Origin: Sphagnum magellanicum
Lineage: Eukaryota; Streptophyta; Sphagnopsida; Sphagnales; Sphagnaceae
Assembly: GCA_021904315.1 (NCBI GenBank)
Contig: CM038908.1
Coordinates: 24,820,501 to 24,884,500 of the forward strand
DNA: 64,000 bases
Reading direction: 5' to 3'
Below are positions 1 to 10,739 of the stretch, piece after piece. Numbering within the stretch: the stretch's first letter is position 1; each line of letters opens with the position of its first letter. A model generated the notes under the pieces. It worked only from the letters and a program-made list of their open reading frames with translations. It was not told the origin of the DNA and did not search any database. Position numbers and translations under genes: made by a program.

Positions 1-142
1 TGGGTCCATTCTTGTCTGTCCACACAAGACAATGAGATGTCAAGAAATTGAAAGGCAGTTCTTCTGTGCACATGATTTCAGAGTGGTCTATGACAAACCT
101 AGGAAATAGAGAGAACCAAACATGTACACAGTATCTATCCTT

Positions 143-148
143 TTTATT
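143..148 (-). terminator. Candidate polyadenylation signal of the first gene
   Basis: On the minus strand this reads AATAAA, about 250 nt downstream of the stop codon of the 559-codon gene. The position suits a plant 3' UTR. No transcript evidence is available, so this is inference from motif and placement. Confidence 0.4.
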
Positions 149-395
149 GAGTAACCTTTCAGGTCCAACTTCCCTCTCAGCCCATTTTTAAGTCCTCTCT
201 TTACAGATATGCAGGTCAAAAGTCTTTTCAACTACATTCTTAAGCATGTGTCCACCCTAATTTTATCCTGCCAGTACTCTATAACTCCATCATCCACAGT
301 GAAGGTGCTTTACATTCACCAAACAGCATACATGCCCAGAAAGGTGAATTCTATTTTACAGTGTGCACTAACAAACAAACTTTTCATTTCCCCCA

Positions 396-2075
396 TCAGA
401 CAGAGGAAGTTGGAGCATTATCTATATCTTTCACACCCACTACCACCCTTAGAAGGTCGAGACCAACTCTTGCTTTTGTCAAGTCAGAGACTGCTCCCAT
501 TTCAGGTAGCTCGATGCCTACAATCTCACTAAGCTTCTCCACATCCTTCCAAAGGGAAAATTGGGGTGGAAATGCCTCCCCAAGGATTTTCTGTATTACA
601 GTGATCTCACTCCGTAGATGCCAAGCAATCTCTCCAGTTGACGGAGGAGATGAAGGTAATGGCTTGCCCTTGTCTCTTGCCCGCCAGTAAGACAATAGTC
701 CCTCAAATTCTCCAGAAAACACATCAATGCTCTCAATACACACAGTTGATCCAGGAGGAAATTCTGAAGAACGAGATGCCATGATATCCTTCCTGTGTCC
801 AGGCCACTCCTCGTATCCTGTCCCAAACTCTTTGAACCTGTGGCGTTGTTGTGGTGTCTCATACATAGGGGAGGAACTGGTGGGAGCATATGCCTTGTCA
901 TCATGTTTCTCTAACAAGCATGTAGCATTCAAATCTGCTTCTGCTGTCCATTCCCTGCTTCCCCTTGCTTCTCCATTCTGGTTCGCATCAAGGTGCCTTT
1001 GAATTCCATACTCAGAATGTGAACTGGTCGCATCAAGAGATTGCTCAGGAACATCCTCTTCATGAGGTACTGCACCTGGCATTTTCCTAGCCAAAAGGTC
1101 CTCTTCTGACTTCTCTTGTCTTTTAAGCACGTCCTGGACAGACCTTCTCTGTGCTTCCTCAGGCCTTTCCTCTAACTTATAGCCAACCAGAGATTCTGCT
1201 GCTGCTTCTGCCATCAAAGCTTGTTGAGGAGGTGCTGGGAATGAAAACTGGGAAAATGTCGTAGCTACCTCTGCTTCTTCCTTGCCTCTCTCAGAATCCT
1301 TGGTGTACTTTTGTTGCTGTGGCAATGACCATTTGCTGGTCCCATTGGACTCCAACAATTCATCATGACCTCCTTCAGCACAAACGGCAAGGGCTGCCTT
1401 AAAGCTCGTGGAATCCTCCTCTCTTTCTGTCAAGCCTCCGTCAGGACCTGCTTTGGCGATGCTTGTTTCTTCCTCATGGTGATGGCTGTTGTGTGGTACT
1501 TCTTTCGCACTTGAAACTTCCAAAGCATCAATATCAGTCTCTGCTCCTTGGTAACCAGGACTGATGTCGACGACTTCCTGAACTTCCTTCGGTCCTTTGT
1601 CGTCATCGGACAATCGCAAACTCAAGACTGCATCCAGCATCCTTTTCGATTCGTCATCACCGTCGTCATAGCTTTTTAGAGACGTCCTGTCTTGACTACC
1701 ATATCCCCCTTCATGAGCAATTCCAGACTTCTCATTAACAAGAGGTTCTGCAGGTTGCAAATCTGAGACGGCACCTCTTGGCAGGGACTTGGAGAAGAAG
1801 GACGGATACAAAACACGGAAGAAGAGGACGCAGGCACCGATCCCGCTCAAAATAGGAACCGCAAACAGCAAACCGGCAAAGAAAGAGAAAATGAAAACCG
1901 GCAACAGAATCGGAACCGATCCCAACACAAGCATCCACAAAGTCAAATGTTTGCCCGCCATCCAAATCTGATTCGCCATGTTCCGCGTCCGTGTGACAAT
2001 CCACCTGCCTCCTCCATCGTCATCGCTCCACACCACTCCTACCTCTTGTCTCACATACTCTACAGCTGCTCTCAT
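396..2075 (-). CDS. Membrane-hairpin protein with acidic disordered middle and conserved-looking C-terminus; function unknown
   Basis: A single uninterrupted 559-codon frame, far longer than any other in the window and with protein-like composition. Seen directly: a hydrophobic stretch at about residues 43-95 (two potential helices with prolines between, ending near RVLYPSFF); then about 350 residues rich in Glu, Asp, Ser, Lys and His that look disordered; then a compact C-terminal region (about 455-550) containing the motifs FEGLLSYWRARDKGK, WKDVEKLSEIVGIELPE and LLRVVVGVK. A second in-frame ATG at 1979 (MANQIWMAGK) lies closer to the hairpin and has the stronger context (AACATGG), so the protein may be 527 residues. 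Hydrophobic hairpins of this kind anchor proteins in the ER or lipid-droplet monolayer. The C-terminal pattern reminds me loosely of plant lipid-droplet-associated interacting proteins, but that is weak recall. No intron is needed inside the frame. Confidence 0.85.
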   Translation of the reverse strand: MRAAVEYVRQEVGVVWSDDDGGGRWIVTRTRNMANQIWMAGKHLTLWMLVLGSVPILLPVFIFSFFAGLLFAVPILSGIGACVLFFRVLYPSFFSKSLPRGAVSDLQPAEPLVNEKSGIAHEGGYGSQDRTSLKSYDDGDDESKRMLDAVLSLRLSDDDKGPKEVQEVVDISPGYQGAETDIDALEVSSAKEVPHNSHHHEEETSIAKAGPDGGLTEREEDSTSFKAALAVCAEGGHDELLESNGTSKWSLPQQQKYTKDSERGKEEAEVATTFSQFSFPAPPQQALMAEAAAESLVGYKLEERPEEAQRRSVQDVLKRQEKSEEDLLARKMPGAVPHEEDVPEQSLDATSSHSEYGIQRHLDANQNGEARGSREWTAEADLNATCLLEKHDDKAYAPTSSSPMYETPQQRHRFKEFGTGYEEWPGHRKDIMASRSSEFPPGSTVCIESIDVFSGEFEGLLSYWRARDKGKPLPSSPPSTGEIAWHLRSEITVIQKILGEAFPPQFSLWKDVEKLSEIVGIELPEMGAVSDLTKARVGLDLLRVVVGVKDIDNAPTSSV

Positions 2076-2780
2076 TGCTCCTGGCTTTTATTCTTTTGCC
2101 AAAAAAAATCGTCCAGAATGTAGAACAAGAACAAGAATCTACCTCTATTGCACGATCGACCTTGTCCACCACACTCCTTCCTTTCTTGTCCCTCTTCCTT
2201 CCAAGAAAAGCCGCAACTACCTCTCACATTCCTTCCGTAAAAGGAGACACGACAAGAAGAAACTGAGCTAGTCACAGAATCTCAGCAAGAAAAAGACAAA
2301 AGTTCCAAAACTATAATCCGATGATACTCTAACTCCAGCATACCTGCCACCGAGAACAACGGCAAAAGAAGTCTCGTCTCATTCGCATCCACCAAACCCG
2401 ATGCGTCCGTCCGCGTTAATTCATTCCACAAACATAAGTGCGTGCATTCTTCAACCGCCCAGCCCTTCAACAAAACAACCATCACCCCAACCCGACACAC
2501 AAAATCCTCCGAGGTTCAACGCCCAGAGAGGAGAAGAGCAAAGCAAAATCTGTATCCACTCCACTAATAATAACAAGTACTAGTAGCCTACGATCTCAAT
2601 TTTGCAGGGAGAGGAGTCTAGCAGCAACAAGCAAACCCAACCTGGCAAGCTCCAAATAGAAAGCACCAAACAAAAACTTCCGCAAAGCAAAATTCTTTGT
2701 TTACAAGGAAGAAATGGGCACACATGATGCAACTTTCTAAAATCCCACTGTCTGTTTCCCATGTGAAATGTTCCTTCTGC
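2076..2780. other. Upstream region of the first gene (5' UTR/promoter)
   Basis: This stretch has higher GC than the downstream intergenic DNA and is free of recognisable repeats. It lies immediately 5' of the minus-strand gene and probably holds its leader and promoter. The short frames in it show no family resemblance. I could not place a TATA box or transcription start with confidence. Confidence 0.4.
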
Positions 2781-3105
2781 AAGGCAAGGATATTGTGTTT
2801 AGATTCATTATAGAGTATTATAGTAGCTTCAGGGATTTTGGCCCCCTACTTACCTACCTAATAGGTCTATTTTTATATGAGGATTTTTTTGAAAGATGAT
2901 ATATTTTGGCTTGTGTTGAAACTTGAGATTAGTTATTATAGAGTTTATAATATGATCTTGAAGGACTTTGCTTTCTTTTAGAGGATTTTTTGAAGATTAT
3001 ACCTATTTTTGCATGATGAAATATTTGAGTTTCCATAATTCTTCTTTTGCCTTAAGATACTTTTTTAAAAGTAAAATGGCAAGGCCATAGTGTGACACAC
3101 CCCTT
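2781..3105. repeat. Dispersed repeat, copy 1 (unclassified)
   Basis: About 325 bp from AAGGCAAGGATATTG to TGTGACACACCCCTT aligns with 15279-15585 over its whole length. Shared blocks include TTAGATTCATTATAGAGTA, GGCTTGTGTTGAAACTTGAG and TTTGAGTTTCCATAATT. Differences are many single substitutions and small indels, so both copies are old. There is no coding capacity. The terminal TGTGACACACCCC block could be an LTR edge, but I cannot show a second end. Confidence 0.75.
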
Positions 3106-3351
3106 GTTGTTGTTGATGAAACAGGTGCAGCAAGCATGCCCACTGTTGGTCTGGTATAGTAGCATATTATATGTATAGGCCTGCGCTTGATATCAACACT
3201 GGTATCACCACTAGTATCTACCAGTTTTGGGGTACCAGTCTGGTTGGTCGGTACTTGAGATAATAGAGAAATAAGCCGCAAAGTCACCCTGTCTTTGGGC
3301 CTCCTTTCACCCCCTAACCCCTCTTTTAGTGGTATCCGCAAAGTAGGGAAA

Positions 3352-3978
3352 TCTACTATATAAATTCACTTGTTCTGTCTGTCTGTCTGTCCGACGACAA
3401 TTCCGGCCTCTGCATTTTCTATGGCAGAACCGGCCGGCCTCTGTATTTAGCTATGGCGGCAATACCAATGCAGTTTTCTATGGCAGAACCGGCCCGGCCT
3501 CCAGATAATTTAGATACGAACGAGGCCGCCACCGCTCTTGCCATCGCGCACAGCTTGCCTTCTTCTTGCTCTCCCAAAGTTCACATTTTGCACAGCCGTG
3601 CAGAGAGATAACTGACCACCGGCTACCAGCGACCCAGGTCCTGAGAGCCAAATGCAGCAACACGGCAGCAACCCAGGTGTCGCGGCTCCTAATAGGACTT
3701 GCATGGCTTCTAAAATTAGGTTTTCTGTGTAGGTATCAATATATCAAGAATTTGTTGAAAAAAAGAAGAAGAGGGTATTAGGCTTCAAATTTTTAGGTTT
3801 TTTGGGGGATGGGTTTAGGGTGAAGGGTAGAGTGGGGGTTTGGGTTGTGGTTCTTTCACCTTCAATTCCATTTAACTATGGTTTGAGTATATATGGGAGT
3901 CTTAAGACCATCCAAGTGAAGAAAAAAAAAAAGCCAGGCACGGGCGGATTGTGTCCGACCGTCATGGGTACCCACTAG
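3352..3978 (+). mobile_element. Non-autonomous Helitron, about 627 bp
   Basis: The 5' end reads TCTACTATATAAATTC, the TC start typical of plant Helitrons, directly after an A. The 3' end reads CCCACTAG directly before a T, the expected A/T target without duplication. A hairpin (CGGGCGGA, loop TTGTG, TCCGACCG; one mismatch) lies at 3941-3961, 13 nt upstream of the terminal CTAG at 3975-3978. The interior is locally GC-rich with no Rep/helicase, and includes (TCTG)n and a tandem block with GGCAGAACCGGCC. The GC-rich core at about 3400-3680 could be captured host sequence, but I recognise no gene in it. Confidence 0.7.
3368..3510 (+). repeat. (TCTG)n and imperfect GGCAGAACCGGCC tandem repeat inside the Helitron
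   Basis: A short TCTG run is followed by two copies of a roughly 75-bp block containing TTTTCTATGGCAGAACCGGCC. The block is GC-rich against an AT-rich background. Confidence 0.6.
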
Positions 3979-3979
3979 T

Positions 3980-5725
3980 TTTATTAAATCTCAGTATGAA
4001 ATGCTGAATCTTAGCATTTAATGCACAAGGTTCGAGAGGAATCATAATGTACAGGTAGTATGATTCAAAATTTATGTAACAGCAATGGAGACGCTCAGGA
4101 AAAGAAGAAAGACAGGGTGAAACTCAAGAAACCATCAAAATTACTCAAAATTCATTATCTCCCCTACCTTATGTCTAAATATTATAAAATCACCTCCATG
4201 AAATCCCACTCATCTGCTTTCCAACATTAGCAAGAGCATGCCCCAATTTCCTTAAAATCTTTATTTTTGATTTTGTTAAATTTTCTTTGACAAAACTATT
4301 CAATATCCAATAGCTTTTCACAAAACTATAGGTCTAAACTCTAATTAAACATTATCAAATGACATCAGTGCATGTAACATGAAAAATTAAATAAATATGT
4401 ACTTTGAGATAGGACCTTGAAGGGAATATGTAATTTGGGGAATGGGTTATTCAGGTGATGATCACATACACATGGGGGTGAGTTCTAAAAAAAAAGACAT
4501 AAGTAGACTATCAAGTGGCCCATATCTAGAAATTGAGCAAGATTATTTCAAGTGATAATCTAAGTTCTAGAAATTGAGCATATATAGTTGTGTGGTACCT
4601 CATTTGATTAGGATGACTCATTTTGGATGAATCATTGAATTAGAATTGTCAATTTGAGGCTAGATGACACATATTCAATGAGTCACACGGTGATTCATGA
4701 GATTGAAAGACATTTTTAAAATGAAGCTTTTCGAAGATGCTTGTTAACTTCCAAGTAGTTGGTATTTAAAAGGTATTTAGGATTTGTGATAGACAAATGA
4801 TTAGCTTTGATGCCAACATAATAAATGTGGAGTTTTTTATTTGGAAGATTGAAGAACTTGACAAATTAATTCTTGTTTGGGTTGCAAGGACAAAATTTGG
4901 ACCTTTGAGTTTATTAAATTTTCACACAAACTTGGAAAGGTTTAGATAATGATAATTAGACTTGATAATCAATAATTTGAATAGAAGGAACATAAAAAAA
5001 TAAATGTATGTAACAAATTACTTGTACTCGATCCATGCAACTCATGTGTACGTGCACATCAACTCGTGAAGGGCTTTCCAAAGCACGGTGGGGAGCAATG
5101 TAGTTTGGGAGATCTCAATAATACCAACAACTAAAACAAAACAGTCAAACTACCTTGCTTAGTAGATAGTATGAGTAACAATGAAAGCACACATAGGGCG
5201 AATCCAAAATTGGGGTGAAACTTTTGTGAAGGCCAATTTCCATGAGAAAACTACTTTGGTACTCTTTTTTTTATGTATTATTTTCATCCTTTTCTTTTGA
5301 TTTTGTTTCCAGTTTTGGCAAAATTGGGGCCTAGTTACCTGCAGTTTGGGGTATTTTACAAAAAAAACCTTTACAGTCCAAAATTTTCAAAACTTGCAAA
5401 AATCAAATAATAACCTTTTATAACCACCCATTCTTTCATGGAAACCCAGCATTGGTTCATTGAGGTTTTAAAATAACCAGAACCACTACAATTCTTTCAT
5501 TCAAACTCTTTGTCCAAAAACTAAAACTAGCAATTATTCAATTTTAAAATATTTCAAAAACCCAAAACAAAATGGTTATTACAAACAAAACAAAAAAAAA
5601 AGGAACCCCACCCAACACTAATGTAAGCCTACATGTTCATACTAATTTGGTTCAATTGTTAATGGTTTCAAATTATTTTTTAAAATCTTTTCATTGTTGT
5701 TTTTATGAGGTATACCAAACAACCA
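3980..5725. other. AT-rich intergenic DNA
   Basis: I see no frame of useful length, RNA gene or recognised repeat end here. Confidence 0.5.
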
Positions 5726-5733
5726 GGCTAGAG
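5726..5733. repeat. 8-bp target site duplication, left (GGCTAGAG)
   Basis: The octamer directly precedes the left terminal inverted repeat at 5734. It is identical to 8335-8342, which directly follows the right terminal repeat. Eight bases is the hallmark length for hAT insertions. Confidence 0.85.
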
Positions 5734-5752
5734 CAGGCCTCATAAAAAGTGG
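5734..5752 (+). repeat. Left terminal inverted repeat of the hAT element
   Basis: CAGGCCTCATAAAAAGTGG matches the reverse complement of 8316-8334 with a single A/G difference. Confidence 0.85.
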
Positions 5753-5840
5753 TAGATACCACTTTTAGCACTTTTAAGCTAAAAGTGGTACAAATTGACC
5801 TATTAAAAGTGGTACGTCAGAATATGGCGCCTCATGAGGG

Positions 5841-8037
5841 GGAATTTATTGCGATAGGCCAAGCAGAATGCACCCGATGAGATCCAGTAGTTTGAATTAT
5901 TTCGCTTGGAAGATTCCCTCCAAGGACAAGTCCAGCAGACTCTTGCGGAACTCATCAAGCTCCCATTTAAGGATGGACAAGTTAGACTCGATCGACGTCG
6001 AGTTCGGGAAGACGGTCGCCAGCCCAACGTAGAAGCGGCGCAACTGGTGGAATCGCGCGCCATCGAACGAGTCCCACGCCTTGTTGAACGTCGTCATGTG
6101 ATTGTGCTGGTCAATGATCGACGCGATGCCGTTCTCCCTGCAGTACGCCGTGAGCAGCTCGCGATGATCGTTCTCAATTGCGTTGTTCTGGTAGTCGGTC
6201 CAGGCGGTCGCCTACAGCTGTGCCATGCGCGGCTCAATCACCTCGGAGATGAACGTCGAGGATCGCATCTTGATGAAGTCCATCGGCATGACAGGCGGCG
6301 CCAGGTTGACGGTCGCATTATTGGCTGGGCTTCGACCTTGGCGATGCCGTCCGATATGTCGATCACGAAGCAAGCAACCATTCGCAGGACGATCATCCTT
6401 TCATTGGTGTCGATCAACAGCCAATGCGCTTGCATGCGCGTGCCAAGGTCGTCGACGTACTCACGCAGCGTCGTCAGTAGCACGAACGAATCATCCCTGC
6501 GCACGTAGTTGGCGATCAATAGGTTGTCAAAGGCGCCATCCTCCTCGTCTTCAATGTGGCGCACCTTGAACATGTCGCGAATGTCTTTCGTGAGAAACAC
6601 CAACAGCTCGCATTGCTGGCAGATCACCAAATCGCGCGCTTGCAGCTTCACGATCGTCTCATTGATTATGGCGATGACCGGGGCGAACACGTACATCTGC
6701 ATCCACCAGGATGGCGTCAGGATGTGCGGCGCGGCATTGCCGGCCTGCTAGAAGCGCTCGTCGAGGAACCCGATGATGCGCGACACTCGAGTGATGTAGA
6801 ACTTGAGCACCGACCTGAGCGTGACCCATCGGTTTGTCTTCTTCGGGCACGTCTCGCCCATATCGGTGATCAGGTTCGACTACTTGCAGTGGTATGTGGA
6901 CAAGGTGTAGCAGGTCTTGACCCAGGCGCTGCCATCGACTTCGTCGACCACCACGTGAACGACCAGGTCGAATTGGTGAGGTGCGCACCAAATCTGAACG
7001 ACCTTGAATTCGACACGCCGCACCATGTGGACTTGGACGCCGTTGCGGTGACCCATGTTGGTCTTCTCGCCGTCCGTCGTGACGCCAATCAGCTTGCGTG
7101 TCCACCCAGCGAACAGCTAGACGAGCATGGCTTCTTGGTTGGCGACCGTGTGGTGGTCGAAGTGCGGCATGGCGATCAAGTGCAAGTTGTACAGGACGTC
7201 GTTCACGCTGATACGGATGTAGACGTCAAAGAACATCGTGCCGCGATGCTAGCTGCCATCAAACGACAGTGCAAACGCCCACACATCATCGCTCGCCATG
7301 ATATTGCTGATGACTTGTAAGGCGTGGGCAACCAGGATTCGCACATACTGCCCGACAATCGTGTCGTTGAGGCCGTCGAACTTGGCAATCTTGCAGGTGT
7401 TCTTGGTTTGTTCGATCGTCGTCGCGACCTGCCGGAATGACAAGCCACACAACACGTGCTGGATGGCGAGCTTGAAGTGCACGACTCTCTTGATGTTAAC
7501 AGTGTAGCCGTCGTTGTTCTCGTTCAGCTTGAACAGCTGCAGCGCACCACGACGTAGCTTCTCGATCTTTTGGTTACGATCGCCAACGCTAGCCAAGTCG
7601 TCGTCGGTGGTGGCGTCGAGTTCGTCTTCAGGGTGGAACAACATTTCGCCGATGATCACATCGACGATCTTGGTAGAAACGACCAGGTTGATCTCGTCGC
7701 CCTCCATGTCAATGTAGTGATACATGGTGTTGGCGCGGGGCTGCACCGAGTCGAAGAACGAATCCTGCTCGCCGGACAACAGCGCGACGTACTCGGCCCA
7801 CTTAACGGCGTGTTGCCCCTCGACATGCTTGAACATGAGGTCGACATGAAACGGGATCGCGTAAAACTGGTCGGTCCTGCGCGGGCCACGTTTGTGATTG
7901 TTCAAGAGGACCTGTCAGCCGAAGTATTTGCAGAATTTGCAACGGGCTTCCTTGACGCATGCGCCTTCTTGTTGAATCACTTCCAGGGCGTACTTGCGCC
8001 GGTAGGAAAGCTGCCAGCTGCCGCGCGACTTCGTCAT
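5841..8037 (-). pseudogene. hAT-like transposase, degraded (oomycete-like family)
   Basis: The ATG at 8037 opens MTKSRGSWQLSYRRKY. A C-x2-C ... H zinc-finger-like region (CKFCKYFG) follows near residues 33-41, then a long open stretch at 7905-7249 (RTDQFYAIPFHVDLMFKH, DVWAFALSFDGS). Further motifs in the same direction are HRGTMFFDVYIRI (about 7246-7208), WCAPHQFDLVVH (about 6990-6950) and a C-terminal segment (about 6097-5897) with STSIESNLSILKWE and SLEGIFQAK, which looks like the hAT dimerisation region. The coding run is broken by several in-frame stops (for example TGA in codon 41 and a TAG after DGS) and by one frameshift near 6320. The usual length would be about 730 residues. From memory the family is abundant in Phytophthora; I cannot verify this here. 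Confidence 0.75.
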
Positions 8038-8060
8038 AACCAACGTTGGAGTCGATAGCA

Positions 8061-8179
8061 ATCGATTTGAACCTGGCGCTACGACAGGTTGGTGAAATAA
8101 AAGATGAATTTATTGGAGAATCGATTTGAACCTGGCGCTATGACGGGTAGATGAATTAAAAGATGAATTTGTTGGAGAA
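8061..8179 (+). repeat. 59-bp tandem duplication near the right end of the hAT element
   Basis: Two adjacent copies (8061-8119 and 8120-8179) share ATCGATTTGAACCTGGCGCT and AAAAGATGAATTT. They lie between the transposase start and the right terminus and may be subterminal transposase-binding repeats. Confidence 0.8.
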
Positions 8180-8249
8180 CGTCAAAATTTGGCGTTCAAA
8201 TCTGTTGAGCTAGATTTGGATGCCAGATAAGATCTGGACGTTCTCCAAC
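8171..8249. repeat. Subterminal 13-bp inverted repeat of the hAT element
   Basis: GTTGGAGAACGTC at 8171-8183 is perfectly inverted at 8237-8249 (GACGTTCTCCAAC), spaced by 53 nt. It could form a hairpin or a paired transposase-binding site. Confidence 0.8.
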
Positions 8250-8315
8250 AGATTTCTTAAAAGTGGTTCACATTCGACCTTAAATGTGGTATAAGTGGTA
8301 TCTATTTTTAGTTAA

Positions 8316-8334
8316 CCACTTTTTATGAGGCTTG
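8316..8334 (-). repeat. Right terminal inverted repeat of the hAT element
   Basis: Read on the minus strand this is CAAGCCTCATAAAAAGTGG, the partner of 5734-5752. Confidence 0.85.
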
Positions 8335-8342
8335 GGCTAGAG
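8335..8342. repeat. 8-bp target site duplication, right (GGCTAGAG)
   Basis: Identical to 5726-5733, which supports a single clean insertion into this plant-like sequence. Confidence 0.85.
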
Positions 8343-9396
8343 TAGAGTGAACACCACTAGCACATCACAAAGGATAGATGGTAAGTGGTCATGCAACAAT
8401 TTTTTTTAGGTTCCATGTCTTGAACTAACCATCATGGTTAACTCCAAAAAAAATTCCTACATACCTAGTAACAACATGTGTGTAGTTACTAGGTATTTAA
8501 TGATAATAGCTTTTACCTATGTATAAATCATCTACTTATATTCACCTTTTTTTTAACCTAGTAATTGTGCATGTACATGAAAATATGGGTAATATCCAAT
8601 GGTTCTAGGTCAAGGTTAACGGAACCTTACCTTCTTCAAATACTCAAATACAAAACCTATGCTAAAACCTGCCTACTTTTGAGATTCAAGTAGGACCTAG
8701 AACCTATGATCAACATTCCAATGGAAAATGCACAAAACCCAAGTTGGGGGGGGGTGGGGGGGGGGGGGGGGGGGGGTTGCCAAGGTTTTGAGTTTTTTTC
8801 TCAATGATTGTTGGTTTTCAAGTTTTAAGATTATTTGCTCTTTTGCAACACAACCATTTCCATCATTGAACTCCCTTGAACTTTACACTCTACACTCATT
8901 TCATCTTTTCATTTTGTTTTCTTCCTTTTGTCCTTCTCTCTCTTGCTTTCAAAGTGCAAAATCTTGTTGGACCAAATGCTTATGAACTTCATCATCATTA
9001 ATGTCATTTTCATTGTTTTCTAGGTATGAATTACACCAACATTGTGTTATTTTGTTTCATTTGTTTTTCCATCCTTTCCTTCCATTTTTTTCCACTCACT
9101 TTCTTCTTCTTTCTTGCTTGGTGTAATGTGATAGGCAAAAGTTCAAATAGGTCAAAAAGTTTTTAAAAAACAAAAGAAGGTTCAATGGGAAGGGGGGTTG
9201 AACTCATTTTAAGAGTTACATTGTTTGGAAAAGCTTGTGATTTGGAGGTTCTGATATCAAAAGTGATCTTTGTTGAACATTGTTTTTTTTTTCCAAATGT
9301 TGTAAAAAGATTTTTTTAATTTTTTTAATGTTGGAGGTTTGATTTGATTTTTTTTTGAGTTTCTTAAAAGCTTGTGTGAATTCTTCTAGTGTTGAT
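8343..9396. other. AT-rich intergenic DNA with a long G tract
   Basis: No gene is recognised. It contains the G-run described separately and pyrimidine-rich stretches around 8880-9120. Confidence 0.5.
8746..8776 (+). repeat. Poly-G tract (G9-T-G21)
   Basis: Nine G, one T, then 21 G are read directly. The tract could fold as a G-quadruplex. Exact length in such runs is prone to sequencing error. Confidence 0.8.
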
Positions 9397-9876
9397 AAGA
9401 CAATTTTTGGGCCAATTTAGGATGTAATGGACCAATCTCAAACAAGCATTGAATCTTTAACAATCCTTAATAATGGATCAATATTTTGCAAAATATGCTT
9501 ACAATCATGATTTACAAATCAAATTTTAAAAGTTTAAAATTCTTATGACCCAAAAAGATGTTGCAATATATTATAATGTAAATGTGTACATGATGCATTT
9601 CTCATAGAAACATCATTTTCTAATCATTTCATGTCTTTTTAAAAGTCTTTTTTGAAACAAAAAAATTGTTTATATTGTTTTTAAATATTTTTGGGTATTC
9701 CATATTCATTAAATTCATTTCAAATTTTGCCAAATGTTCTCACAATACAATTAAAATATTATTATACAAATTCACCCAAAAATTTCAACATCAACTTAGG
9801 TAACTATTTATTACAATGGAAATTAAGTAGGGATTACATCTTGCACTAGCTCCTTATATCATGTTTACACCCTTTT
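9397..9876 (-). repeat. Inverted copy of part of the plant-type hAT fossil (left arm)
   Basis: The reverse complement aligns with 11979-12448 along its length. Shared blocks include GTTGAAATTTTTGG, AATGAATATGGAATACCCAAAA, TGGGTCATAA and AAACATGATATAAG. The arms are clearly diverged (roughly three quarters or more identical by eye). They are separated by about 2.1 kb. Confidence 0.8.
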
Positions 9877-10739
9877 GTTCTTTGCTTCTTCAATGGATTT
9901 TATTTTGACTTTCTTTCTTTTGAAATTGTTATTGTTTGTATGTCTTTGCCCCAACATGTTCTATTTTCATTTCCTTTCTTTTGTGTTATTTGTTTTTTTT
10001 CAAACATAGATTCAAAGTGAATGTCAACAAAAGGTCACAAGATTTGTTCCGATGAATATTGGGTATGCTGAAATGAACTCTCACAAAATGAACATATGTG
10101 AAACAAACCTTGCACATGTAGGCACCAAAATTGGATGCATATGATGTTGCACAAGAAGGTGTTGTTGGAAACCTTCACTGTGTGATGTGTTGTTTAGTTT
10201 TCAAAAGGTACTTGCAAGTTCAGTTAAGGGAGTCAATTATTCATGTTCCTAAAAAATGAATCAAAAGAGATGGTTAGCTCTATGGTTAATTGAGAAAAAA
10301 ATTAAGTCCACAACTACCTATCATGATTAATCAAGTTTTAAGTTCAAAACTCTTGATTAATTGTGACATGTGGTACCCCTAGCACCACACCTCTAATTAT
10401 TGGGCCTTTTTAAAAAAATATTATGTTGTAATAATTAATGTTTGCAATGCACAAATGATGCATTATATTGTATGTCACCTTACCTCATTATTAGTTGATG
10501 CTATGATGTTTACCCTAAGGAAAAGTAAGGACCTTCTAAATTATAACAAAGATCATGGCACAAGTTTATAATGAACATCCAAAGGAATATTGGAGGCTCG
10601 GGGTTCTTTTTATCCAAAAAGTTATAGAATTTATTGATTAAAAACAAATTGCAAAAAAAATGGAAATGATGTAATGTTCAATATCATATTACAAGAAACT
10701 TTGGTAACTAGCGGCCTTATCACAAATCTAACCTTGCAC

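Larger units (their letters stand above)
5734..8334 (-). mobile_element. hAT-like DNA transposon, 2601 bp, GC-rich, full length but inactivated
   Basis: The terminal inverted repeats are CAGGCCTCATAAAAAGTGG at 5734-5752 and the reverse complement of CAAGCCTCATAAAAAGTGG at 8316-8334, with one mismatch in 19. They are flanked by identical 8-bp duplications. A further AGATACCACTT block lies just inside each terminus. The body encodes one transposase on the minus strand. The body is visibly GC-rich while the flanks are AT-rich, so composition sets it apart from the host DNA. Subterminal features on the right are a 59-bp tandem duplication and a 13-bp inverted repeat. Superfamily assignment rests on TSD length, the CARG start of the TIR and the C-terminal protein motif. 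Confidence 0.85.

Noticed and set aside
6556-7320. 254-codon plus-strand open frame
   Set aside because: It lies antisense to the hAT transposase in GC-rich DNA. The minus-strand reading has recognisable motifs; this one does not.
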